Virus record (IMG/VR): IMGVR_UViG_3300013005_000022
Span: 1 to 54,442 of that record
Strand: one strand, 5' to 3'
Length of the DNA stretch: 54,442 nt
From: a virus
The notes under the pieces are model-generated. The model was not told the origin of the DNA and did no database searches. It saw only the letters and a list, made by a program, of their open reading frames with translations. This document shows, one piece after another, positions 36,312-43,466 of the stretch (position 1 is its first letter; each line of letters starts with the position of its first letter). Both the position numbers and the translations under genes were made by a program.

Positions 36312-37718
36312 ATGTCAAAATTACAAACCGCTTTCGAATCTGCTTCTTTGAAAGAGAGAGTTTCAACTCTACTTGAGAGCATTGATAGAAATAACACATC
36401 AAAATTTATTGCAGAGCGTATTCTTTCTAGATTTGCTACTGTAGAAGTTTCTGAAGGATCTTCAACTGCATCTGATGCTTATACTTATTTAATGGGTAAA
36501 GGTGTTGATCAGGCTAAAGCTAAAGGAGTTGCTAGTGCCTCTATCAATGAATCAACTTCAAGAGTTGCTAATCCTTACTTAATCGAAAAAGTAAACATTA
36601 TGAGAACTGCAATCAAAGAATTGTCAGCTTACTCATGGATGCCAGTTATTAACGATTACATCAAAGAATGTAATAACATACTAACTGAAAATGAATTTGC
36701 TATCTTAGTTGAATCCGTTATTTTCGATCTAGAAAACCACAGAGAATCTAAATTCTACTCAAAAGCAATCTCTAAACTTCGTGAATGTTCAAATGCTGAA
36801 AATCCAGTATTTGCAGTATCTGAAGATCTTGATTCAGAAAAATGGATTCCTCTAGTTAAACAATTAGTAGAATATGCTGAAAAATCTAAAGGATCTATCG
36901 GTGGAAGTGATAATAACTACAAAGTAAGCAAAGTTTACTCTCCGGTTATTGTTAACGAAGAAGAAAACACTTACACATTCTATTCAAATGGAAAAATGTT
37001 AACTCTTAATGGTGAAGAAATCACTGAATCGGAAGTTACACCAGATGAAAAATTCAAAAGCCTACTTAACTTAATGGAATCATCTACTATCGTTAAAAAC
37101 GGTATGAGATTCTACCCTAAAGCTGGATCTATATTAGACGTTACTTTCGAAGCAGAAGGAACTAAAATCACAGTTGATGGTAAATTAGTTGAGGCTGCTA
37201 ACTTAGAAACTCACTTACTTAAAACCGGTCTTTTCAAATTCAACGAAATCGAAAAAGTTAATGTTATTAACCGTGCAATCGCTGAAGGTGCAAATATCAA
37301 AGAAATGGATTTCGCTTACAGAGTTGAATCTAAAAAATTCAAAGGTGTTTCTACTACGGTATTCACTATTGCTGAAAATATCTTCATTCAAAAGGTTAAT
37401 CCTGCAATGAAAGTTAATGAATTCGTTAAAGCTGAAAGCGCTGAAGCTGCAGTTTCTATCGTTAAAGAATTTATGAACTATGATATCACTAATTCTTTAA
37501 CTAAATTGATCGAGGCTGAAGAAGTTGAGAAAGCTAAAATAGCTGAAGAAAATTCTAAAATTGAAAGAAAAATTCAATTCTTACAAGAGAAATTAGAAGA
37601 ACTAAATAGAATTGATAAATTATCAATTTACGATGTTGAGCATATAAATAAAGCGAAAGCTATCGTAGAGAGCGAAATTGCTACTCAAACCGAAGAGCTT
37701 ACAAAAAAAAACTCTTAA
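36312..37718 (+). CDS. Internal/structural protein, zero-frame product
   Basis: 468 residues, helical, Glu/Lys-rich, beginning MSKLQTAFESASLKERVSTL and containing ASINES (an xNE site). The middle is mixed (VYSPVIVNEEENTYTFYSN, FYPKAGSILDVTFEAEGTK), and the last 70 residues form a coiled coil (KIERKIQFLQEKLEELNRID). The frame ends just after a run of nine A. Shifting -1 there continues into a further 65 sensible codons. Position among tagged and head genes suggests a head or prohead-core protein. Function unknown. Confidence 0.6.
   Translation: MSKLQTAFESASLKERVSTLLESIDRNNTSKFIAERILSRFATVEVSEGSSTASDAYTYLMGKGVDQAKAKGVASASINESTSRVANPYLIEKVNIMRTAIKELSAYSWMPVINDYIKECNNILTENEFAILVESVIFDLENHRESKFYSKAISKLRECSNAENPVFAVSEDLDSEKWIPLVKQLVEYAEKSKGSIGGSDNNYKVSKVYSPVIVNEEENTYTFYSNGKMLTLNGEEITESEVTPDEKFKSLLNLMESSTIVKNGMRFYPKAGSILDVTFEAEGTKITVDGKLVEAANLETHLLKTGLFKFNEIEKVNVINRAIAEGANIKEMDFAYRVESKKFKGVSTTVFTIAENIFIQKVNPAMKVNEFVKAESAEAAVSIVKEFMNYDITNSLTKLIEAEEVEKAKIAEENSKIERKIQFLQEKLEELNRIDKLSIYDVEHINKAKAIVESEIATQTEELTKKNS
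37703..37712 (+). other. Possible -1 ribosomal frameshift site
   Basis: AAAAAAAAAC in the zero frame reads ACA AAA AAA AAC, offering the slippery heptamers A_AAA_AAA and A_AAA_AAC. A -1 slip enters an open frame that runs to 37906. A homopolymer length error in the assembly (true length ten A) would give the same picture. Confidence 0.55.
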
Positions 37719-37906
37719 CCGAAACGAGTGACAATTATGTTGTTGCTACTCTAGCTGAACCATTTAATGGATTGGTTAAAGGTGATTCAGTAAAGATGGA
37801 TGCTTTAGAATTTACCAAAAAGGGTGATGATGATATGATCGATATTATCTTGCCTGATGGAAGTAAATCTCAAGCGAAAAAAAGAATACTGTTCGCTAAA
37901 ATTTAA
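37709..37906 (+). CDS. Frameshifted C-terminal extension of the 36312 gene
   Basis: 65 codons in the -1 frame after the A-run, starting KLLTETSDNYVVATLAEPFN and ending KKRILFAKI, with TAA at 37904-37906. The sequence is protein-like: a compact beta domain (GLVKGDSVKMDALEF, DDMIDIILPDGSK). It has no good start of its own; its first ATG, at 37797, would leave only 36 residues. It stops three bases before gp55, as a real gene end would. The joined product would be about 531 residues. Resembles a small SH3-like cap. Confidence 0.55.
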   Translation, partial: KLLTETSDNYVVATLAEPFNGLVKGDSVKMDALEFTKKGDDDMIDIILPDGSKSQAKKRILFAKI

Positions 37907-37909
37907 GAC

Positions 37910-38266
37910 ATGGCAATATACGTAAAACCAAAAGAACTATACGAAGAAATTTGTATTTCACTAGAGCAAAAGAAATTGACGCCAAAGGCTGAAAAGATGC
38001 TCATATTAATAGCTGAAAGAGCTAATCAAAAGCTAAGATATGAAAATCCAATGGACCGAGAGGATTGCATTGCTTTTGCTCTTTTGGATTTGTTCAAATA
38101 CTGGGATCGATTCAAACCAGAGAAAACCACAAATGCATTTGCATTTTATACACAAATTGCAAAAAATGCATATGCTAAAGGATGGAATAAACTACATCCT
38201 GGTAAATACAAAGGAACATTATCGCTTGATGGCGGTATGGATCGTGAAGGTATTTACTCAATATAA
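37910..38266 (+). CDS. 55: Late transcription sigma factor (gp55-like)
   Basis: 118 residues (T4 gp55 is 185). gp55 redirects host RNA polymerase to late promoters. The region 2-like helical part matches: ERANQKLRYENPMDREDCIA, then LFKYWDRFKPEKTTNAFAFY and TQIAKNAYAKGWNK, parallel to the T4 [20 protein letters not shown] and PHAYITQACFNAF stretch. It is shorter than T4 gp55 at the C-terminus. Its recognition element may be the TATATAA/TAAATAA box repeated in this window. Confidence 0.75.
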   Translation: MAIYVKPKELYEEICISLEQKKLTPKAEKMLILIAERANQKLRYENPMDREDCIAFALLDLFKYWDRFKPEKTTNAFAFYTQIAKNAYAKGWNKLHPGKYKGTLSLDGGMDREGIYSI

Positions 38267-38275
38267 ACTAACAGG

Positions 38276-38677
38276 ATGTACGCAATTAAAACATATTCTG
38301 AATTCATAAACGAAGGTAAGTCTTCAAACTTCAATAGAACTTATACTATGGGTTCTACCTGGTGGGCTTTATGGAAAAAAGAAAACAAAGAAGATTTTGA
38401 TATAAAGCAAGATGCTTTTACCAAAACTTTTGAGGTTTATACGAAAGATAAAGAACCCAAATTAAAATTTGTTTTTGATTACGGACGAAATGTAGTTTTT
38501 ACCAACGATTCTCCTAAAATGTTTGAATTGGGAAGAATTAAACCTGCTGCTAAAGCAAGTGCAGAAGAGACCGATGCAGAAACTGGTAAAAAAGAAGTAA
38601 TTCCTGGAGCTGAAACCCCTAAAGAGGCAGAAGCCGAAGGGGAATTAACTACTGATAAAACCGAAGAAGAAGAATAA
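38276..38677 (+). CDS. Tagged protein with acidic tail
   Basis: 133 residues. It begins MYAIKTYSEFINE, one of the best capsid-targeting matches here (KTYSEFINE against T4 KTYQEFIAE as I recall it). A small beta domain follows (STWWALWKKENKEDFDIKQD, VYTKDKEPKLKFVFDYGR), then a disordered Ala/Glu-rich tail. Presumed packaged; function unknown. A late-type box lies inside its last codons. Confidence 0.62.
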   Translation: MYAIKTYSEFINEGKSSNFNRTYTMGSTWWALWKKENKEDFDIKQDAFTKTFEVYTKDKEPKLKFVFDYGRNVVFTNDSPKMFELGRIKPAAKASAEETDAETGKKEVIPGAETPKEAEAEGELTTDKTEEEE

Positions 38678-38690
38678 ATAATAAAATACT
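38672..38690 (+). promoter_or_regulatory. Candidate late promoter box
   Basis: GAATAAATAATAAAATACT, core TAAATAA at 38675-38681, 18 nt before ATG 38700. The same 19 bases occur unchanged upstream of the portal gene (41777-41795). Confidence 0.5.
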
Positions 38691-38699
38691 ACAATATCA

Positions 38700-39575
38700 A
38701 TGAATCATTTACCAACATACTCGGATTTTATTCTAGGTCCTCCAATTGCTTTTGACGGAAACGGATTAAGAGTTGGACAATCAATAGTTGCTGCCGATGG
38801 TTATTCCGGTATTATAGTTTCAAGAGAAATGGTTAACGGACAAATTATGTTCAGAGATCATTTAGGTGTACATCATTTAGTTGAGGCTTGTGATGTTGTT
38901 ATCGATGAAGCTATTAATGAAGACCTTCAATGGTGGGAAGTAACCAAAGGGATACTTGCTGCTGATGCAATTAAAAGCGGAATGGCTATTGCCGGTGGAG
39001 GACTTGCAGTTGCTGCATTAATGTTCTCTAATTGGTTTCATAATATCACTTCAAAAATGGCAACTGCTAGAAAAGATGCTAAATTAAAAGCTGCCGCTGA
39101 AGCAATTGCAGTTAAATTTAATGAAGATACTGAATTAAATGGAATGATGAAAAAACTTCAACAATTCCCTTATATGAAACCTCTTATGGCTTCGAAAAGA
39201 GAAGCTGCTAAGATTGCTGCCAATAACAAAGAAAGATCAAAAGTCTTAAGAGAAATTGCTAAATATGTAAAATCTAAATTAACTCCAGAAGAAACTGAAT
39301 TCTTTGTTGAAGTTAATAAAATACTTAAATCTCAACCACTAGCTACTAATGATGGAGAGAAAGTAGAAGAAGATTTGCAACAAATGGCTGATGCTGTTTT
39401 AGATCCATCTAATTCTAATGCAGAATCTTCTATTAATAAAGATCCAAATAGAACTGTTGGTACCGGAACTTATACTTCCACAACCTCAGATCCAAATCCA
39501 ACAACTAAAGGTTTATTCAAAACTACTGATTCTGCATCCGGTGGTTGGAGTCCTTTTTTGACTACTTCTAATTAA
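38700..39575 (+). CDS. Protein with central hydrophobic Gly/Ala-rich segment, tagged-type
   Basis: 291 residues. The N-terminus MNHLPTYSDFILG has the aromatic core of the tag but lacks the Glu. A small KOW/SH3-like part follows (GLRVGQSIVAADGYSG, IMFRDHLGVHHLVEACD). DEAINED at about 74-80 is a possible cleavage site just before a hydrophobic stretch (about 83-113: GILAADAIKSGMAIAGGGLA, then VAALMFSNWF). Helices and a Thr/Ser-rich disordered tail complete it. A packaged, membrane-active role is inferred. Confidence 0.55.
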   Translation: MNHLPTYSDFILGPPIAFDGNGLRVGQSIVAADGYSGIIVSREMVNGQIMFRDHLGVHHLVEACDVVIDEAINEDLQWWEVTKGILAADAIKSGMAIAGGGLAVAALMFSNWFHNITSKMATARKDAKLKAAAEAIAVKFNEDTELNGMMKKLQQFPYMKPLMASKREAAKIAANNKERSKVLREIAKYVKSKLTPEETEFFVEVNKILKSQPLATNDGEKVEEDLQQMADAVLDPSNSNAESSINKDPNRTVGTGTYTSTTSDPNPTTKGLFKTTDSASGGWSPFLTTSN

Positions 39576-39625
39576 TATTATCGAATAAAGATAAATATAA
39601 AAACAAAAATAAAAACAAACTAAAC

Positions 39626-39928
39626 ATGAAAAACTTAATGTCTTTTGACGAATATGTCGTTAACGAAGCTGCTAAGAATGATGCTGCTGGTTTCAACCCA
39701 GAAAAAGAAACTACTAGCGACGAATTCAACCAAGAATTAACTCCTGGTAAAAAATACAATGTTAAAAAAGGAGAAGAAACTTCTCTTTGCATTTATCAAG
39801 GAAACACTGATGGTGTTTATGTATTCAATCCAGAAGCTAAAGAAGAAGGTGTAGTTACTGCTCCATGTGAATACACTGAAGCTGAACTTGATGCTGCTAT
39901 GAAAGCTGGTGAAATCACTGCTGCTTAA
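39626..39928 (+). CDS. Tagged protein with one PG-YQG-FN domain
   Basis: 100 residues. It begins MKNLMSFDEYVVNE, matching the capsid-targeting pattern. The rest is one copy of a small domain found twice in the next gene: ELTPGKKYNVKKGEE, SLCIYQGNTDGVYVFNPE, then TEAELDAAMKAGEITAA. The domain looks like an SH3-type beta barrel. Function unknown, but repetition across neighbouring packaged proteins suggests a useful binding module. Confidence 0.62.
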   Translation: MKNLMSFDEYVVNEAAKNDAAGFNPEKETTSDEFNQELTPGKKYNVKKGEETSLCIYQGNTDGVYVFNPEAKEEGVVTAPCEYTEAELDAAMKAGEITAA

Positions 39929-39949
39929 TTAAAAACTAAAAAATTCTCT

Positions 39950-40522
39950 ATGAAGAATCTTAAAACATTTGCTGAATTCGTATTAGAATCTCAGGAATTT
40001 GATCCTGCTAAAACGACTGATATTGATGTTCTTTTACCTGCTATTAAATCTGCTTCAGAGCTAATGCCTGGTAAAGAATACGTTATCAATCTTGACGGTA
40101 AGACTCATGCCAATATGATGTATCAAGGTGTATCTGATGGTAATTACATCTTCAACTCTGAAGATATGAAAACCACATTAAACCTTAATACTGAACAAAT
40201 CAGTGGTGCCGTTTCAGTTGGAGGAGTTCAACAAGTAAACGAATCTAAATCTTATAAAGGAAGAGAAGTTTTCCCTAATTGGATTAATCCTAGTAGAGAT
40301 TTTGGTGCTCCAGTTAGTAAGACAAAAGATCTTAAACCTGGTGCTGAATATATCCTTTGGGAACCTGGAATGGACGTTTGGCAAGCTGAATGGATCTATC
40401 AAGGTTATACCGGTGGAAAACATATATTCAATGATTCTAATAAAGAAGCAGATCCTATGGTATTCACTCAATCTGAATTAGAAGAATACATTACAAGTGG
40501 TGACGTTATAAAGCAAAACTAA
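39950..40522 (+). CDS. Tagged protein with two PG-YQG-FN domains
   Basis: 190 residues. It begins MKNLKTFAEFVLE, a strong capsid-targeting match. Domain 1 (about 35-95): ELMPGKEYVINLDGK, MMYQGVSDGNYIFNSED. QQVNESKSYKGRE follows and contains another xNE site. Domain 2 (about 120-188): DLKPGAEYILWEPGMD, WIYQGYTGGKHIFNDSN, ELEEYITSGDVIKQ. With the preceding gene this makes three copies of the domain side by side. Function unknown. Confidence 0.62.
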   Translation: MKNLKTFAEFVLESQEFDPAKTTDIDVLLPAIKSASELMPGKEYVINLDGKTHANMMYQGVSDGNYIFNSEDMKTTLNLNTEQISGAVSVGGVQQVNESKSYKGREVFPNWINPSRDFGAPVSKTKDLKPGAEYILWEPGMDVWQAEWIYQGYTGGKHIFNDSNKEADPMVFTQSELEEYITSGDVIKQN

Positions 40523-40537
40523 TAACGTCTAACATGT

Positions 40538-41017
40538 ATGCGCTCAATAAAAGGAAACAAACCAACTAAGAAATCAGGTTTCGTTCAAGGATATTTCCCT
40601 ATCCTAGAGTGCAAGAAATACTTCGGTAATGGACCAATCATTTACCGATCATCATGGGAAAAGAAATTTTGCTTATATTGTGAAAGGAATCCGGAGATCA
40701 TACAGTGGTCTTCGGAATCGCTTTCTATTAAATATTTCAATCCTCTCGACGAAAAATATCATACATATTTCCCAGATTTCGTTGTTAGAACAGCAGATGG
40801 AAGAACCATCATTGTTGAGGTTAAACCTAAGGCTCAATTAAAGAAGCCTAATCCTCCTAAAAGAAAAACTCCAAAACAAATTGAAAGTTATAAATGGGCA
40901 TATTCGGCATTTGTTACGAATATGTGTAAGAAGAAGTATGCTGAAGAGTTTGCTAAAAATAGAGGTTGGGAGTATATGTTGGTAACTGAAGATTTTTTCG
41001 CAAAAACTATTAATTAA
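40538..41017 (+). CDS. 4: Head completion protein / nuclease-fold (gp4-like)
   Basis: 159 residues (T4 gp4 is about 150). gp4 finishes the filled head before tail joining. Matching segments: YRSSWEKKFCLYCERNPEII with QWSSESLSI, PLDEKYHTYFPDFVVRTADG, RTIIVEVKPKAQLKKP. The PDF-x12-EVK layout is that of a TnsA/restriction-type nuclease fold, so nuclease activity is plausible. It is close to the portal gene, in the head-gene region. Confidence 0.8.
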   Translation: MRSIKGNKPTKKSGFVQGYFPILECKKYFGNGPIIYRSSWEKKFCLYCERNPEIIQWSSESLSIKYFNPLDEKYHTYFPDFVVRTADGRTIIVEVKPKAQLKKPNPPKRKTPKQIESYKWAYSAFVTNMCKKKYAEEFAKNRGWEYMLVTEDFFAKTIN

Positions 41018-41745
41018 TGAAAGCGCTTATAGATGTATTTGAAATGCTCATTGGTCTTATCAGATTACAAGGGAATGAGAATCCAGAGACACCTCAATCA
41101 GAAGGTATTGATGATGCGTATCAATGGTTTCTAAATACTCTAAAAGACGTTCGAAATAAGAGAGTATCAGAAACAAACGATAATGCACTTAAGCCCGGAA
41201 AGATTTATGTTTTTCGATACGATCCGAAATTTAAGAATGTATTAGATTATTATGACATGAATCCAATCGTTATTGCTTTAGGTCAAGTGATGACAGAAAA
41301 TGGAAAGTTAGAAGTTGGTTTAAATATTAGTTGGTATCCACCTAAAGCTAGAAAATATATTATTGGAAAGATACGAGAGATGTATAAACCCATATATGAG
41401 GCTGCCATTAAAAGATCACCATACAATGGCCAAGAGCAAGCATTCGTTCCTATTGATCTTTATGCACTTAAAGTTGCATTAGATAAAGCTGGACTTTCAT
41501 GGGCAATACGAACATATATACCAGATCTTATAAAGACAAAAGTTGTTGTTTGTTATGAAGACTGGGAAATCGTTTCTCGAATGGATAAACCGAAAATTAT
41601 CCCTCAATTTCAAGGTAAAATTTCTTTATTTGATGTATATAAAGGATTCGAATTATATGTGAGAGATCAAACTACTAATGCCGCTAAGAATGCACAGAAA
41701 AGAGAGAAGGCGAAAAAACTAAATAGATATAAATTCATAAAATAA
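41017..41745 (+). CDS. Conserved virion-module protein, function unknown
   Basis: 242 residues, starting on the last base of gp4. Segments such as LKPGKIYVFRYDPKFKNVLD, YDMNPIVIALG, VGLNISWYPPKARKYIIGKI and ISLFDVYKGFELYV recall a family seen in other T4-like phages with an FxYDPK...GLNxxxxPP pattern, but I cannot name its role with confidence. A highly basic C-terminus (AQKREKAKKLNRYKFIK) suggests DNA or RNA contact. Being next to gp4 and before the portal, it is probably a head or DNA-end protein. Confidence 0.5.
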   Translation: MKALIDVFEMLIGLIRLQGNENPETPQSEGIDDAYQWFLNTLKDVRNKRVSETNDNALKPGKIYVFRYDPKFKNVLDYYDMNPIVIALGQVMTENGKLEVGLNISWYPPKARKYIIGKIREMYKPIYEAAIKRSPYNGQEQAFVPIDLYALKVALDKAGLSWAIRTYIPDLIKTKVVVCYEDWEIVSRMDKPKIIPQFQGKISLFDVYKGFELYVRDQTTNAAKNAQKREKAKKLNRYKFIK

Positions 41746-41776
41746 TTAGTTGAAGCTAATATGGCTAACTATCAGC

Positions 41777-41795
41777 GAATAAATAATAAAATACT
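41777..41795 (+). promoter_or_regulatory. Candidate late promoter box
   Basis: GAATAAATAATAAAATACT, core TAAATAA at 41780-41786, 22 nt before the portal start; identical to 38672-38690. Confidence 0.5.
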
Positions 41796-41808
41796 CAAAT
41801 AAACTAAT

Positions 41809-43425
41809 ATGGCAGGATTCGTAAATAGAGAGGAGACTTACGCAGGTAAACCATCCGCATCTTCAAGAAATGTCGTTTCTAAAGCTCTTAAATCGTTATC
41901 ATCTTTTGGGATGATGTACGATGATATGGTGCTTAGAAACTCAAAAGCCATAGGTATCAATGAAGACCGATTCGGTTGGAGACTAGATCCAAGAAATGCA
42001 GCCGGTGGTGAATATGACGATTATGCTCTATTTGCTAACCTTTCAATGACAGATATTAATCTGCGTAAAAGTATTTCTATTTTTGACAAATCTTATATTA
42101 AAAAGAGAGAAGATCTTAGAAAATTCTCTATCCAAGATGAAATTGAAGAGATTCTCGATACCTTATGTGACGAATGTATCGTCTATGACGAAAAAAATTA
42201 CTTCTGTACACCATTAACTTTTGATGATCAGACACTAGAACCAGAAACTTTAGAGGCTGTTAAGTACGCTTTAGATACAAACTTTAAAAGAGTTTACCAG
42301 TACTTTGGCTTCAATAATGATATTTCTGCTTGGTCTTATTTTCGTAAATGGTTAATTGATGGATATCTCGCATTCGAGATTATCTATAATAAAGAACAAA
42401 CAAGAATTATCGGTTTCAAAGAACTTGATCCAGTATCTTTAGAACCAGGTCTTGATAAAGAAGGTAAGAAAATTTGGAAACAATTTAAAGCTCAACCTGG
42501 TAAAGAAAGAGTTATTTATGACTCACAGCTAATCTACCTTTCATATGCACATGCCAATACCGTAAGTCGTGTTTCTTATGTAGAACGTCTTATTCGTGCA
42601 TTCAACTTGCTTCGTATTATGGAGCACTCAAGAGTTATTTGGGCTACTGTTAATGCCTCATTCAAAACTAAATTCGTTATTCCTGTCGGTGGTAAATCTA
42701 AAACCAGAGCTCGTCAAAGCTTAGGTGTTCTGATGCAAAATTACCGAGAGAATATTGATTTTGATACTGAATCCGGAGAACTTAAAGTTAATGGTAAACC
42801 AATGATGCCTTTCAACAAAGAGTATTGGTTACCTTCTGGGGAAGCTGGTGAACCTACTATCGAGAATATTGGTAATGATGGTCCAGACTTATCAGATACA
42901 GATGCTCTTAAATATTTCCGTGAGAAACTAATTAAAGTATCTAAAATTCCACTTTCTCGTTTTGATATGGAATCTCCTCCATCATGGGAAATGAATGCTG
43001 AAGGTATGACAAGAGATGAAATTAAATTTGGTCGTTTTGTTAATCGTATGCGTTCAGTTTATCAAGAAATCTTGGTAAAACCTTTATGGATTCAAATGTG
43101 TTTAGACTTTCCAGAACTTAAAGATGATGATGCTTTTAAGGCACAAATTGGAATTAAGTTCAATAAATATAACATCTTTGAAGAGATGAAAGAGATTGAA
43201 ATCCTTCAAAAACGATTAGATTTTGTTACTTCAATGAAAGATGGTCTTGTAGAAACCGATGCTAATATGAACGAAATTAAATACTTTGCTTCGGAATTCT
43301 TAATTCAACGTTTCCTTGGTTTATCATCAGATGATATCCGAACCAACAAGAAAATGAAAGAATTAGAAGACGAAGAAAAACTAGCAGCCGCTAAGAAAGC
43401 CGCTGAAGCAACTGGTGGATTCTAA
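41809..43425 (+). CDS. 20: Portal protein (gp20)
   Basis: 538 residues (T4 gp20 is 524). It forms the twelve-subunit ring through which DNA enters and leaves the head. Diagnostic stretches are IDGYLAFEIIYNKEQTRIIG, FKELDPVSLEPG, LIYLSYAHANTVSRVSYVER, RVIWATVNASFKTKFVIPVG, EYWLPSGEAGEPTIENIG, LIKVSKIPLSRFD and EIKFGRFVNRMRSVYQEIL. Complete, with an Ala/Lys-rich C-terminus. It is followed by protease and capsid genes, in T4 order (20-21-22-23). Confidence 0.92.
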   Translation: MAGFVNREETYAGKPSASSRNVVSKALKSLSSFGMMYDDMVLRNSKAIGINEDRFGWRLDPRNAAGGEYDDYALFANLSMTDINLRKSISIFDKSYIKKREDLRKFSIQDEIEEILDTLCDECIVYDEKNYFCTPLTFDDQTLEPETLEAVKYALDTNFKRVYQYFGFNNDISAWSYFRKWLIDGYLAFEIIYNKEQTRIIGFKELDPVSLEPGLDKEGKKIWKQFKAQPGKERVIYDSQLIYLSYAHANTVSRVSYVERLIRAFNLLRIMEHSRVIWATVNASFKTKFVIPVGGKSKTRARQSLGVLMQNYRENIDFDTESGELKVNGKPMMPFNKEYWLPSGEAGEPTIENIGNDGPDLSDTDALKYFREKLIKVSKIPLSRFDMESPPSWEMNAEGMTRDEIKFGRFVNRMRSVYQEILVKPLWIQMCLDFPELKDDDAFKAQIGIKFNKYNIFEEMKEIEILQKRLDFVTSMKDGLVETDANMNEIKYFASEFLIQRFLGLSSDDIRTNKKMKELEDEEKLAAAKKAAEATGGF

Positions 43426-43439
43426 TCATAATAAACATA

Positions 43440-43455
43440 GATATATAAAAAAATC
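43440..43455 (+). promoter_or_regulatory. Candidate late promoter box
   Basis: GATATATAAAAAAATC, core TATATAA at 43442-43448, 18 nt before the prohead protease start. Confidence 0.45.
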
Positions 43456-43466
43456 AACTAAGTAAA

